Source: Notospermus geniculatus
Lineage: Eukaryota; Nemertea; Pilidiophora; Heteronemertea; Lineidae
Direction of reading: 5' to 3'
DNA: 64,000 nucleotides
NCBI GenBank assembly: GCA_002633025.1
Contig: NMRB01002716.1
Coordinates: forward strand, 25,262 to 89,261
Shown: piece after piece, positions 31,128 to 43,170 of the stretch
Layout of the letters: the number at the start of each line of letters is the position of its first letter
Numbering within the stretch: the stretch's first letter is position 1
The notes under the pieces: model-generated
What the model saw: the letters and a program-made list of their open reading frames with translations, nothing else
Told to the model about the DNA's origin: nothing
The model's database searches: none
Translations under genes and position numbers: made by a program

Positions 31128-34100
31128 CTGGAACGATAAAACGTAGACCATTTGTATCCTTGTGTAAAATCCGGAGCAGCTTTAAGTTTCCCTGACCAAC
31201 GACGAGTCTGCTCAGTGAAGGCGAAAAGATTGGTACTTCTGGTGCTAGACGATGTGGTGGTACATTTTTTATACAGGTTTGACAAAACCTGAAATCTAAG
31301 TCTCTGTTTAGTCTTCAACGAGGGAATAGGATAAAAGTTATAAGTTTTAAGGGGTCATGTTATACTGTGGTTTATCACCAATTCAATCATGCATTGGGGG
31401 TTTTAAAAAGTCAGAGTTTTGAAGCACACCACTCGTTTTATGTTGTACAAGATGTAATTTGCTTGCTTTCTCCCTTTGTGTTTTTATCACTTGTAAAACA
31501 TAAACTCATACAATGTACGGATGTCATCAGAGAATGCATCATGTTGGACGTTTATTACAACAAAGGTTACCTATAGCAAATGTTAATTTTTCTTTCGTTT
31601 ACATGTAACTCAAGGATGTAACATAAAACAGACAGTAGCTGAACCGGCAGGAAGAAGTAATACCACACCATTTCATTTACAAACAGGTTGGAGAGAGAGG
31701 AATTCCAACCATTCAGTGGAAGAAAGGCGCCCCCTTTTGACCGATGTTAATTACAACGGCATTCAACAAACATTTCACGAGAAGCATAATATCAGTGTTC
31801 CGCTGATAAGTTACGTAACTTCAAATACCTCTATACAACGGATTACGTGCAATCGATTCAGAATAACAGAACATACATGTACACGTACATGTAAACTTTG
31901 CCGTCAGTAGGCCTATACATATCAGGGACAGGTTTTAAGAAAGTGATTGTTGAATTGTCGCAAACATTCACAAGCTTCTTATAAATTTTTGATTGTAGTT
32001 ATGCACAAAATGCAACTGATTCCCTATACTCAGTGTCCAGCCCAGTTTGATAGTGAACATCATTCCTTTGAGCTGTTGTCGACGCCAAACCTCGACGGAA
32101 GACGTTTTGAACACTGGTCTGGATTCAAAAATTCTAAAGCGACACGACACGTTAACTTCGGAACCAAAAATATACTTTGGTATTTTTCAACAAACAAAAA
32201 CACGCATACTGTGTAAGTTATACAGTATACTATCACAGTCAAATCTCGTCTTTATTTACCGATTTATCGATGGAAAAATCTTGGAGAAGGAAAACCCAAG
32301 CATTCCATAAACGCACGCGTTTCCTGGTGGCACATGGAATGGCATGCATTCAGCAAGGTGTTAAATACTTTTCTTTTCTCTATCTCCAGGAGTACATACC
32401 ACGCTGTCATCTTTAATAACAGTCGGCCAGGTCGGAATTTCAAACTCAAAAATATTCAAGGACAACGTTCGAGTCGAGAAATACAACAAAACTGCTACAA
32501 GCCTAGTTCCAGTTATTTCCCACTAGGATTTTTAAGGGGTCCACCAACGGTCTTCCTCATCATGAGAATATCAGAGGTTCTTAGCGCTCGACCCCTTCGT
32601 CACCCGCACACGGTTGGCGGTGACGGAGGGAGCAAACATTAAGAACCACTGATTACCTCAGGATGGTCTTCCTGCTCGCCGACATCCTGTTCTTATCGGT
32701 TATCGGCGCCCATGGATTACGATGCATTCGTAAAACATGAATGTGCTGACAACAACTTTTGCCGATTCGTACGAATTTTCCGATATGAAATTTTTCACAG
32801 TCCCGAAGTTGACTCTTTCTACGTCCGACGCTGAACTAGGCCGCGGAATGAGTGTTGTTCTGATATTGGGGCATACTACGCCGAGGTCGGCAAATACTCA
32901 GTAGGTTGCCGATACCTTCAGGACTTGATTAATATCAAAGCTCTGCTAATCTCTCAAGGGCCCTGGAGCATCGCAAAATCAGGATCAGACTAAAAAAATG
33001 CTGTAAGGAAAAAGGCCAAGAACCTTAGATGTAAGGGACTAAAGTATAATGAATTGTATCACACTTTCTAGCGGTATAGCAGACGCGTGTTGTTAATTTC
33101 ACCAAGAATTACATCCCACCTTTGTAGCCATGTTGTTTCGTTTAGCTTAATTTGCTCCTGGGTGTAGTTTTAAGTAGGTTACAAGTGGGTATAATCAGCG
33201 ATCAAAAGGGAAAAAAGGACCCGAGGGAAACCAAGGCCTACCATTCGTATTGGTACATTGTATTAAAGTAACATACAGCAGAGGAGGAGGATGAAGTCGA
33301 TATGGAATCGATTCCTTTGAAAATGTCCTTTTTCAACCTTTGATTGGGGAGAGACTTATATTTCAACTGTATATCTTTAATAATGGATAATATCCCTGCC
33401 AGCACGTTTAAAAGTAGAGGAAGATACATGTAGGCTTAAATGTCGGTCGATGTATAGAGGGCTGTAATTATGAACCCTCGACCGGAATGACCGAAATGCT
33501 GGTAAAGAACACAACGCGCATGTATCATTATTTTGTTGCAGTGTTTTTCGCTGTGATGCTATTCCAGTGAACATGATCTGATGTTTCTTGGACCTATATC
33601 TTGGATGGGAAACTGACATTGCGAAGCGCAGTTTAAAGCATAAACATGCTTCATTTTGATTGGCAGACGGAACCTTCCGTTTGCATTCCGTTACGTCTCT
33701 TCAACCCAGGAAGTTCATTTCAGTTTAAGAATGACAGAATTTTGTGTATAACTCCCGTGCATTTTTCCACAGTTCCTCGCTCTAGCAATGATTCCGGCCG
33801 CATCCTATCAACATAATATTGGGTTTGACTATCATCAAAAATGTTACTAAAATACGTGACTTTCTTTTTGCAATGTTGACTCTTTAAAAAATAGGAGGCA
33901 CTACAACGACGCGTTTCATTCAACTATACATCTCGGCTGCAGAATGAAGTTCGCAGATTCCTTGTTTGAAACAGGGCCAGATCAAGGATTGACAGAAAGG
34001 GGGGGGGGGGGCGTAGGTTGACAGAGGCGGCGAACACCGAAAGTGCGAATCCGAAATCCGAGAGCCTGGGACATGCGGACATCTTACAACTCGATTTTGG

Positions 34101-37100
34101 TTTATTTCAAGATGATTTGGTGGAGTATAGTGCGGTTGTCCACGGGAAAAAGTCAGTTTCGCAAGGACACAGCTTGACTTCTGGTATAAGCGATAACTTT
34201 GCTCGCCAGAGGCTGACCTCAACCACGGACTTCCCGTCATCGAGTTCCGCCCGCTGACTGTTTAGACAAGATACGACCAGGACCGGACCTGATGAGAACG
34301 AAACAGCAAGCAAAACATGCACTGAACGAACCCTGCGAGGAAAGACAGCGGGAAGGATCTCCGTCAAAATAAATGCGTATCAAATGATTAATTTTCGGTA
34401 TAAAAATTACCATTATTGATATCACTCGGTCATGTGATGCCTGGATATTTTATACGAGTCAACGGGAATGTCCCATGACCCGGTGACCAAGTTTATATCG
34501 CTCCTTGCCCGCCATCGTAGACCGATTTCGATCGGCTTCAGCCTCGTTTCCTCGTTCTTAAAATTCAAATAAAAATGCCAGTCTCGTTGCTTGTTCGAAA
34601 AATGCTAATAAAAATGCCATCAATGCCGTTTCTTTCAAATAAAAAAAGTTGTCATCGCTTCTTCAACTCCGTGTCTGCATGTCCCACAATAGTGACATGT
34701 AGGATTTTATCCCAAACTGCATGACAGGGACGAACTGTTCCGTCGATCGTCGAGTGCTCACATTTCGTGTAATGCCACTGCGGCAAAGGAACGGTGAGAG
34801 AGTTACGGTATCGACGGGTTCCGCTGTAACCTGGCGACAAACATTTAGATGGATGTTAGGCTATGCAGAAGTCTGCGGGGTAATACGAACTGCACTTATT
34901 CACCCGAAAATTAGAGATACAATTCCTCCTGCCAGACTCATCTCTTTGTCGCCTATCTTATCCACGAGATAAGTAACAGAGGAGGGACGAGATATGTTGC
35001 TCCAATTAAGATTGTGTTTTTCAGCTGTTGATATGTCGGACCAGGTGGCCACGAGAAATTATCACCCTTTCATATGGCATCTTGACAAGACTATAGCCGT
35101 CAGCCGAGAGACCAAGAGCTGATGTCGAACAAAATCGAGAACTGATCATCGAAAAGAAGTTTTCAATCTGTTCCGATCGGTATATACATCGATGTCAAAT
35201 CCGAAACCACATAACAGACGGACGTCGGTAGATAAAAAAATTGAAGTTTGGGTTTATAGTCTGATATCAACAACCGAAACATTTCCATCGAACTCAGAGG
35301 TGCTGCTCATTCAACGCCCAAACCTGATCATTTTTGACCGGAAACCTCTGGGTGGAATGAGGCAAGGATGGGAAAAGCGATCTTCCCAGTGTCAGGCCAA
35401 CAGTAACCTTGGACATGACCGCTAGCCAGAGACCCAAGCCACTCTAGACCACCGCGGCTCCAGATGCATCTGTTCTGGTGTCTAGCTGAACCTTGATCCA
35501 AAAGTCATTCAGGCGCTCTAGGACCCATCCTTACCCACCGGACCTTCAAACCTCCACGCACCAATAAAATACCGACTGGATCGTAATCAGAACGATTGTG
35601 AGACTGCGTTGATGGTTTCGGAAGTTGTGTTTCATTCGCCGCGACAAACGTTCATCATTTTAGCAGTGTCATGAGTTGGCGTCTCTGGAGCCTGATTGGT
35701 CTGCGGGTCAATAAAAAACTATTCCGACCAACGTACCACCATATCTGTGATGGTGCTGCAAGAAACAAGCCCCAAGAACCGACACCAAAGGAATTGTTGC
35801 TTATGCTTGCAATTAACAACGAAAGGATACCGCTCCGTCAGAACAAAGCAAACCTCTGGAAACCTCCGTTGGGGAGAATGGCTTGCAGCGGCGCGAACGC
35901 AGCAGCAAGTGCATAGGCAACTTCGATTGGTAAAGGAACAGAGTTGAGGAAGAATTGAAGTCAGGTCCTGTAGGTGCATTAAAGACAAACGGAATATTTT
36001 TTTCTATCAGACCGTAGTTTATCTTGACATGATGATGATGAAGTATTCTCATTCGTATAACCAGGTCCTGGTGCCCCCCATCCCCACATGTTTTACAGGA
36101 TTAAGCTGTCGAATGGGTAGCCGGGAATGAGATACTAGTACAGATGGCGCTTTTTTCTGATATTATTTCCTTTGAGTGGCCAACCAAAAATTGATATCTG
36201 AGGTGGCGGTAACATCCGCCGACGGAGAGGAAGGTTGTGAACCCTCAGCCTAACAATGTCCGGAACGGTCAAGGTCAGGCCGAACTTGCGCTGTATTCTT
36301 TATCAAAATTCTTCGGATTCTTATTTTCTGGTAATCCGTTGGTCGATTCAAGCGTGGAATGTGGAGATGAAAAGTAAAATTCAGTTATCAAACATGGCCG
36401 TTCGGAAGCAATGACTGTGGCAAAGTAGAAGATATTTCCGGGTGTGCTTGTAACGGGGTATTACGCACTCCCTGGACCTATGCGGGTCCACGCAATCTGT
36501 GATGCGTTCAAGAAAGTCTTCTCTGCACAGATGCATCCTCCATTGTCCCATTGTCCAGCCGTAGCTTTGTTTTTTCGCTTTCCTTTTAATTGACGGCAAA
36601 TTGGGTTGGCCAATTTTTATATTTACAGCAAAAAGGGCCTCGCCTTTTCAAAATCGGCCAACTTTCTTCATCAGCTCGTCCCAGCTTCTTCACTTATTCA
36701 ACGATGGCTTGATCGGGCAAGTCGGTACGCGGTGCGAATAAGATCTGGATTGGAGGTTATCCGCACCGTGACGGTACGAATAGCCAGTGCGTTCCGGATG
36801 AGGTGTTCGCCGGATACACTGGTTACCAATCAATATCTGGTTACCAATCAATAATTTGGAAGAAGCCCCGTTATTGGACAAGTTTGTACTTTGTTGCCCC
36901 ATTTCAGCGTAGATTTACAGGTCACTGTACTAGACAGAGAAAGATGAATTTGGAAACAAAAGCAATGCGATACCAGTCGGGTTACAGTCCGCCAAAAAAA
37001 TGATCGAGACCACAATTGTTTCGTGCGATCTAGAAAACTAGAAAGCCATGATCTTCACAGATTGTCAATGATCAAATAGGCCGAAGCCGTGCATATCCAG

Positions 37101-40100
37101 AGAGACCCAAACAAAACGTTCGCGTTGGAGTTTCGGGGGCTTTGCGAAAACTCTCTGCAAAGAGGTTGATGATACGTACTGTACATGTACATTACAATAC
37201 ACTTTTGTAGGCCTATACGTATACGAGTAATAACGGAATCCTCTAGTAATCGAAATAGAACCATCACCATGAAAAGCATCAGAGTTGATGAGCCAGGAGG
37301 GCTCAGGGCAATCAACAGTGTATGGAACAAACGGATTACGAGCATTCACCAAGCCCGTCATAAAAGGCAGATTCCGCAATAATTTGCACCTGTGTTCTCA
37401 GAGGTAGCTTTTCGAATTCCCCTCGTAGTTGTTTATAATACAGTGTTCTCTTGTAGGCTATCCGTTTAGCTCTGTCTAAAGTCGTGCAAGTATCGGCTAC
37501 ATTATAGAGTTTTCGCAAAGCCCCGAAACGCCAATACGAACATCTATCCTTTTGTTCGGTGCTCTCTTCGTGGCATCGAACAATGGGTTTGGCGTTCGCG
37601 TTTCGGGGGCTTTGCGAAAACTCTCAATGTAGCTGCTTTAGAGTTTAAGAAATTGCTACGTTGACAATAGAGAAGTTTATTGTCGCGAGCCAATATGGTA
37701 ATCAGCAATTTTGGACATTTTGGGACTTTTGCCAGTTGCAGCAACAAGAGACTTCTATAATTTCTGTAATTTTTTTCACTTTTCATTTTTTTGGAAAACT
37801 CCAAGATTTCAGATAGGAGTTTTTCTTAGCTCAGCTGCGATTTTTAATACTAATGGTAATTGATTTAGTGATCAATTAATTAATCAATCAATTTAGTAAT
37901 CAATTAATTAATCAATTGATTTAGTAATCAATTAGTTAATCAATTGATTTAGTAATCAATTAGTTAATCAATTGATTTAGTAATCAATTAGTTAATCAAT
38001 TGATTTAGTAATCAATTAGTTAATCAATTGATTTAGTAATCAATTAGTTAATCAATTGATTTAGTAATCAATTAGTTAATCAATTGATTTAGTAATCAAT
38101 TAGTTAATCAATTGATTTAGTAATCAATTAGTTAATCAATTGATTTAGTAATCAATTAGTTAATCAATTGATTTAGTAATCAATTAGTTAATCAATTGAT
38201 TTAGTAATCAATTAGTTAATCAATTGATTTAGTAATCAATTAGTTAATCAATTGATTTAGTAATCAATTAGTTAATCAATTGATTTAGTAATCAATTAGT
38301 TAATCAATTGATTTAGTAATCAATTAGTTAATCAATTGATTTAGTAATCAATTAGTTAATCAATTGATTTAGTAATCAATTAGTTAATCAATTGATTTAG
38401 TAATCAATTAGTTAATCAATTGATTTAGTAATCAATTAGTTAATCAATTGATTTAGTAATCAATTAGTTAATCAATTGATTTAGTAATCAATTAGTTAAT
38501 CAATTGATTTAGTAATCAATTAGTTAATCAATTGATTTAGTAATCAATTAGTTAATCAATTGATTTAGTAATCAATTAGTTAATCAATTGATTTAGTAAT
38601 CAATTAGTTAATCAATTGATTTAGTAATCAATTAGTTAATCAATTGATTTAGTAATCAATTAGTTAATCAATTGATTTAGTAATCAATTAGTTAATCAAT
38701 TGATTTAGTAATCAATTAGTTAATCAATTGATTTAGTAATCAATTAGTTAATCAATTGATTTAGTAATCAATTAGTTAATCAATTGATTTAGTAATCAAT
38801 TAGTTAATCAATTGATTTAGTAATCAATTAGTTAATCAATTGATTTAGTAATCAATTAGTTAATCAATTGATTTAGTAATCAATTAGTTAATCAATTGAT
38901 TTAGTAATCAATTAGTTAATCAATTGATTTAGTAATCAATTAGTTAATCAATTGATTTAGTAATCAATTAGTTAATCAATTGATTTAGTAATCAATTAGT
39001 TAATCAATTGATTTAGTAATCAATTAGTTAATCAATTGATTTAGTAATCAATTAGTTAATCAATTGATTTAGTAATCAATTAGTTAATCAATTGATTTAG
39101 TAATCAATTAGTTAATCAATTGATTTAGTAATCAATTAGTTAATCAATTGATTTAGTAATCAATTAGTTAATCAATTGATTTAGTAATCAATTAGTTAAT
39201 CAATTGATTTAGTAATCAATTAGTTAATCAATTGATTTAGTAATCAATTAGTTAATCAATTGATTTAGTAATCAATTAGTTAATCAATTGATTTAGTAAT
39301 CAATTAGTTAATCAATTGATTTAGTAATCAATTAGTTAATCAATTGATTTAGTAATCAATTAGTTAATCAATTGATTTAGTAATCAATTAGTTAATCAAT
39401 TGATTTAGTAATCAATTAGTTAATCAATTGATTTAGTAATCAATTAGTTAATCAATTGATTTAGTAATCAATTAGTTAATCAATTGATTTAGTAATCAAT
39501 TAGTTAATCAATTGATTTAGTAATCAATTAGTTAATCAATTGATTTAGTAATCAATTAGTTAATCAATTGATTTAGTAATCAATTAGTTAATCAATTGAT
39601 TTAGTAATCAATTAGTTAATCAATTGATTTAGTAATCAATTAGTTAATCAATTGATTTAGTAATCAATTAGTTAANTTCGCAAATTTTCAGCCCGAACAT
39701 CTTTAATCGCTTGTTTATTTTACATAAAACTTGCTGTATTTTCAATCAAATGGTCAACAACAGATTTTTGGACCATTATCAAAAATATATCTTTTATATC
39801 ATTTTTTCCCGAATGAACGTCCCATCATTACTTTTTTCTTAATAATTTACATTTTGACGTTTACCATTCTTCAGCTGATTTCCAGACGATGAAATTGAAA
39901 CGGACCTAGCGTGTCCGTTCAGTATGAATTTAATCCAACCAACAAATAGCAACAAACGCGGTAATCAACCACAAAAAAGTCTGAAACAAAACGTGAACTT
40001 ACCTTTCCAACTGGTTTTACCCGTCTGGCCGTTGCCCGTGTAACTAGAACTATTTTGACTTAAAGCCCTCGTGAAGTGATCGTCCACCACAGATGATATA

Positions 40101-41824
40101 TCCCCTGAGAAATACGTATGTAGGACACAGCTTGCCGTCAAGTATTGAGTGTCCTTTGGCTGTGATTCCTTCTCTTCCTCCGTGTCCTCCCGTTTCGGGA
40201 CCAGGGTCCCCACCGCGGAGGACCCGGCCGTTGAGTAATCCGTAGAGTCCAGTGGCTGTTGAGTACTAGAAGGCTCGTGCATCTTCGGAACGTCAAGTCT
40301 CTGAAAGGCATTCGGCAGAATTTAGTGTATTAGTGTAACACTGACATTTTTGGAATGGCTCGCAGATATCTTCGCGCCGGGCCCAGTCAGGTACCAATGT
40401 ATATGGTTTATGTAGAGAGTGAATGCACCATACCGCAGATATCTCGCGTTGTCAGTAAATTTCTGTGGCTGGTGAAGGTTTTGCCCGCCTGTACAACATG
40501 ACTTGAGTAAGACATAAAACGCCAGTTGATGTGCCGGTAACAGAGTGGTAACAACTGCTGTTAATAGGTTTAACAGTGCGAATTGCTTCACTCGCTATGC
40601 AGGCGTTAACAAACAAAATATTATGTTTCTCGACCCGAAGGCTATGACAACATCACTAGTTCCCGCCGTGTGCTAAGAAAAGTAGCCAGTTCCTGTATCA
40701 AATAAAGGATACAAAATAAAGCATATATGTAGCAAATTTTCAACACGTTTTTTTTTTCTTCAGAATATTCAGGTCATATACAGGCCACAAGTCATTTTGA
40801 TAAATGCTAAATTGGAAGCGTTTTGAAATTGTTGGTCGTACCTGTACTGACCGAAAGAACCATATCAAAAAGAGGGACCCACACTGTCAAACCCCTGACC
40901 CCCTCCAAGAAAAATAAAAGACGTGTCAAACGAAATTTTCACCCTGCTCTTAGTGTAAAGTGGGTATGTTATGTAAGGTTTCAATTTATTGTCATTGCTT
41001 GCTATGACCACCGTGGCCGCATAAACCGTCGTCGAACGAAAGGACGGCATGGCAGACTGAAGCCAAAACTACCTGCGCCAAAGTATCATCATGTAATAAG
41101 TTTGACTGGTTATCATTTTGGAACTCGAATTTACTACGTGAGGTTAGAACAACTTTACTTAGCAAATCCTTTTTTTCAGATTCATAATAGCGCACCCCCG
41201 AATGGTTCTGAAAAACACTCCAACAACAAAAACACCTTTTCAAAATCTCTTTGAAGAGGTATCCGCTTCAAAGACCACTCTCCAACAGCAAGGTAATAAA
41301 TTGTCAATGCAAAAAATAGGCACTATGCACAGAACGAAAAGTATACATAATATTTTACATACTTTTGTTGAACGCCATAAACTATTGTCATTTTCTTTGT
41401 AAAAAATACAAAATACAAAAATGTTAATAATTTTGTACTTGGCCTATGATTCTTCCATACCTGCAGATAATGAAATTTAGCAGTCTCCCGCCGAACTCTG
41501 TAGCATGTCAGTTTGAGGCCTCAGAGCAATAGACAAGAAACGCGAAAACATGCCATCCATGAGAGAAAACGAAAAGGTAACACATCACCAGTGGGAGAAA
41601 CAAAATTAACCAACGCTGTAGTTTAATTAGCAACGCAGTTGTTAATTAGCACCGCCGTTGTTAATTAGTAGTGCTGTTGACATGGTCTCATAATTGTAAA
41701 ATGCAAGGAATATCATAAAATGTCTCTAGAATTTGTGGCATCCTACCTTAGTGGGGTCATGGAATCTGTGGTAGGGACTAAAATACGAGGCATACGGTTG
41801 ATACATTATATCCACACAGCTCAT
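30649..41824 (-). CDS. VGLL2: Vestigial-like transcription cofactor (VGLL2/VGLL3 type), whole gene span
   Basis: Three exons on the minus strand splice in phase: 41824-41747, 40300-40003 and 31127 onward. Vestigial-like proteins bind TEAD/Scalloped factors in the nucleus through a short Tondu (Vg) domain and compete with or replace YAP-type coactivators. Three family hallmarks appear in the right order: N-terminal MSCVDIMYQPYASYF, the Tondu core VLHTYFSGDISSVVDDHF in exon 2, and ERNFPPSFWNSQYQ at the start of exon 3, followed by a His/Ser/Tyr/Pro-rich C terminus. Reading exon 3 to its TAA at 30649 gives 284 residues, close to the usual 300 or so. A strong donor at 30690 could instead lead to a further exon. 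The N terminus and FWNS motif favour the VGLL2/3 group; assignment to VGLL2 itself is provisional. Confidence 0.92.
31128..37106. other. Intron 2 of the vestigial-like gene, 3' part
   Basis: About 6 kb without supported exons. It contains scattered CpG-rich patches, a G-run near 34001-34012 preceded by AGGGCCAGATCAAGGATTGA (probably a transposon relic), and a TACATG microsatellite near 31875. Open frames on both strands show no recognisable domain. Confidence 0.45.
37115..37153. repeat. Single arm of the GAGTTTTCG MITE
   Basis: AACGTTCGCGTTGGAGTTTC then GGGGGCTTTGCGAAAACTC equals one arm of the elements at 24193-24316 and 37507-37623. The partner arm is missing. Confidence 0.7.
37507..37623. 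mobile_element. Palindromic MITE with GAGTTTTCG ends, copy b
   Basis: Arms GAGTTTTCGCAAAGCCCCG and CGGGGGCTTTGCGAAAACTC surround a loop (TTCGGTGCTCTCTTCGTGGC) that is the reverse complement of the loop in the copy at 24193. The inverted loop with identical arms could arise by insertion in the opposite orientation, since the arms are symmetric. Confidence 0.75.
37856..39675. repeat. 28-bp satellite array in intron 2 of the vestigial-like gene
   Basis: About 65 head-to-tail copies of a 28-base unit that reads GATTTAGTAATCAATTAG and then TTAATCAATT. The first two or three units (37856-37920) carry variants such as GTGATCAATTAATTAATC; the rest are essentially identical to the end. The array stops at the n at 39676, so its true length is unknown. 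It starts about 330 bases inside intron 2 from the Tondu exon. Each unit is rich in TAAT and ATCAAT/ATTGAT words and is nearly self-complementary. Confidence 0.95.
39677..40002. other. Intron 2, 5' end
   Basis: Roughly 325 bases between the contig join at 39676 and the Tondu-exon donor. AT-rich, with no feature beyond the splice donor. Confidence 0.6.
40003..40300 (-). CDS. VGLL2: Vestigial-like gene, exon 2 with the Tondu domain
   Basis: 298 bases between an acceptor (ctttcag/AGACTT) and a donor (GGAAAG/GTAAGT), entering in phase 0 and leaving in phase 1. It encodes an acidic, Ser-rich lead (RLDVPKMHEPSSTQQ through EDTEEEKESQPKD) and then the TEAD-binding Tondu segment, VLHTYFSGDISSVVDDHF plus TRAL. 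The V-D-D-H-F core, central to TEAD contact in this family, is intact. Confidence 0.93.
40301..41746. other. Intron 1 of the vestigial-like gene
   Basis: 1,446 bases, GT..AG, phase 0. It contains the TTAATTAG mini-array at 41606-41680 near its 5' end. A plus-strand frame at 40823-41254 shows no known domain. Confidence 0.8.
41606..41680 (+). repeat. TTAATTAG mini-array in intron 1
   Basis: Four degenerate copies of a unit of about 19 bases: a TTAA(TTAG) start followed by CAACGC(A/T)GTTG-like sequence (TTAATTAGCAACGCAGTTG, TTAATTAGCACCGCCGTTG, TTAATTAGTAGTGCTGTTG, plus a diverged first copy). It begins about 65 bases downstream of exon 1 in the gene's direction. TTAATTAG contains the TAATTA word used by many homeodomain proteins; a regulatory role is speculation. 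Confidence 0.6.
41747..41824 (-). CDS. VGLL2: Vestigial-like gene, coding exon 1
   Basis: 78 bases, 26 codons, starting at ATG (41822-41824) and ending in phase 0 at a donor, AAG/GTAGGA. The peptide MSCVDIMYQPYASYF, then SPYHRFHDPTK, matches the conserved N terminus of vertebrate VGLL2. No stop-free upstream extension is needed. Promoter elements were not identified; a repeat-rich region begins about 870 bases upstream. Confidence 0.9.
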
Positions 41825-42685
41825 GGTGCCCACAACATAAACTAATGTCTCAGTGAGTATCTCCAAGCGTTACTGCCAAATGCCAGCATCTCGATTGCCG
41901 AGTTTTTCAAATATTTGGCATGCTCGTGGGAGGGGCATCCCCGCACGAGCCGTCTTAGCAACGCCCCGTTGTGGAGCAGACGAGATGAGGAAGAGCGATG
42001 ATTCGTTGTTAAGACGTATTGATAGCAACCGTTGAGGTGAATCTACACTCCACGCGAACTCTATCAAGATCTGCTTGGAGTGTGGGTAATCTCATGCAAT
42101 AATGAATTGATGGTTGGGTGGTGAAAGGAATTAATGTCTTCATCGTCTCGGTGAAGAAAACTTTCCCGGGGAAATTGCCAATCTTCGGTCGTTATTTGGC
42201 AGTTAAGCGAGAATATTGCAAGCGCAGTAACTGCAAAAAGAAAATGGGGCCGTGTCACGCGGCTCGACTGGGCGGAAGAGTATTACAACGGTCCTAAATG
42301 GAGACACTAACTCTTATAAAAGTGATGATGTAGGCATAAACTCGACCTTCTTGCCAATAACACCGTTCGTTTCGTGGCCAGGATTATTTCAGGAATATCC
42401 CTTCAACTTCAAGTTAAATTTTGTAATGCTCTGTATTCTAATAAGGGATTTAAAAAATACATGTACTGTTTTACTTCTGTGCAGTTCGTTCTCCAACATA
42501 ATTTTGATTTGAAGAGTTAGTAGCTTTTCTCTGGGCAATAAATTGTGTACAGCAATTCGTAAAGGTATGGTACCGGTATACTTTATATGTACGAGTACGA
42601 GTACCGTAGAGTAAGTTACACGTACGTCATCGACAAAAAAGTCAAGTGTCCAGCAAAGTTTTTTTTTACCCTGCTCTTCCGGCAG
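41825..42685. other. Upstream region of the vestigial-like gene
   Basis: Putative promoter side of the minus-strand gene. No TATA box or other element could be assigned. Small frames (41853-42035, 42252-42512) show nothing recognisable. Confidence 0.4.
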
Positions 42686-42689
42686 GGTC

Positions 42690-43170
42690 CATTGTTTAGA
42701 CTCAATCTTCAACGGAATCTTAAACGAACTCAAACGGAATATTCAATCTTCAAACTTGAAGCTCAACTTCAATCTCAAAGCTAGAACCTCAATTTCAATC
42801 TTCAAGCCTGAACTTCAACTTCAATCTTCAATCTTGAACTTGAACTTCAATCTTTAAACTTGATCCTCAGCTTCAACCTTTAATCTTGAACCCCAAAACT
42901 AATCTTCAAGCTTGAACCTGAACTTCGATCTTCAAGCCTGCAGGCTTGAAGATGTGAAGTTCAGGTTTCAAGATCGAAGTTCAGGTTCAAGCTTGAAGAC
43001 TGAATTTCAAGCTTGAAGCTTGATCTTCAAGCTTGAACTCGGACTTCAGTTTTCAATGAAGATTGAAGTCAGGGTTAAAGCTTGAATTTTTGAGGTCTGG
43101 GTTGAAGCTTGAATATTAAAAAGTAGATTAAACTTGAGGTTCACGCTTGAAGATTAAAGACTGAATGAGC
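42690..43170. repeat. CTTCAA/TTGAAG minisatellite with a strand switch
   Basis: The left half consists of words such as AACTTCAATCTTCAAGCTTG in degenerate tandem order. Near 42940 (AAGCCTGCAGGCTTGAAG) the orientation flips, and the right half is TTGAAG/AAGCTTGAAG-type repeats, the reverse complement of the left. The whole block is a large imperfect palindrome of about 480 bases upstream of the vestigial-like gene. Confidence 0.8.

Noticed and set aside
37856-39675. Regular 28-bp repeat that could be mistaken for a CRISPR array
   Set aside because: The repeats are head to tail with no spacers, and the locus is clearly eukaryotic. It is a satellite.
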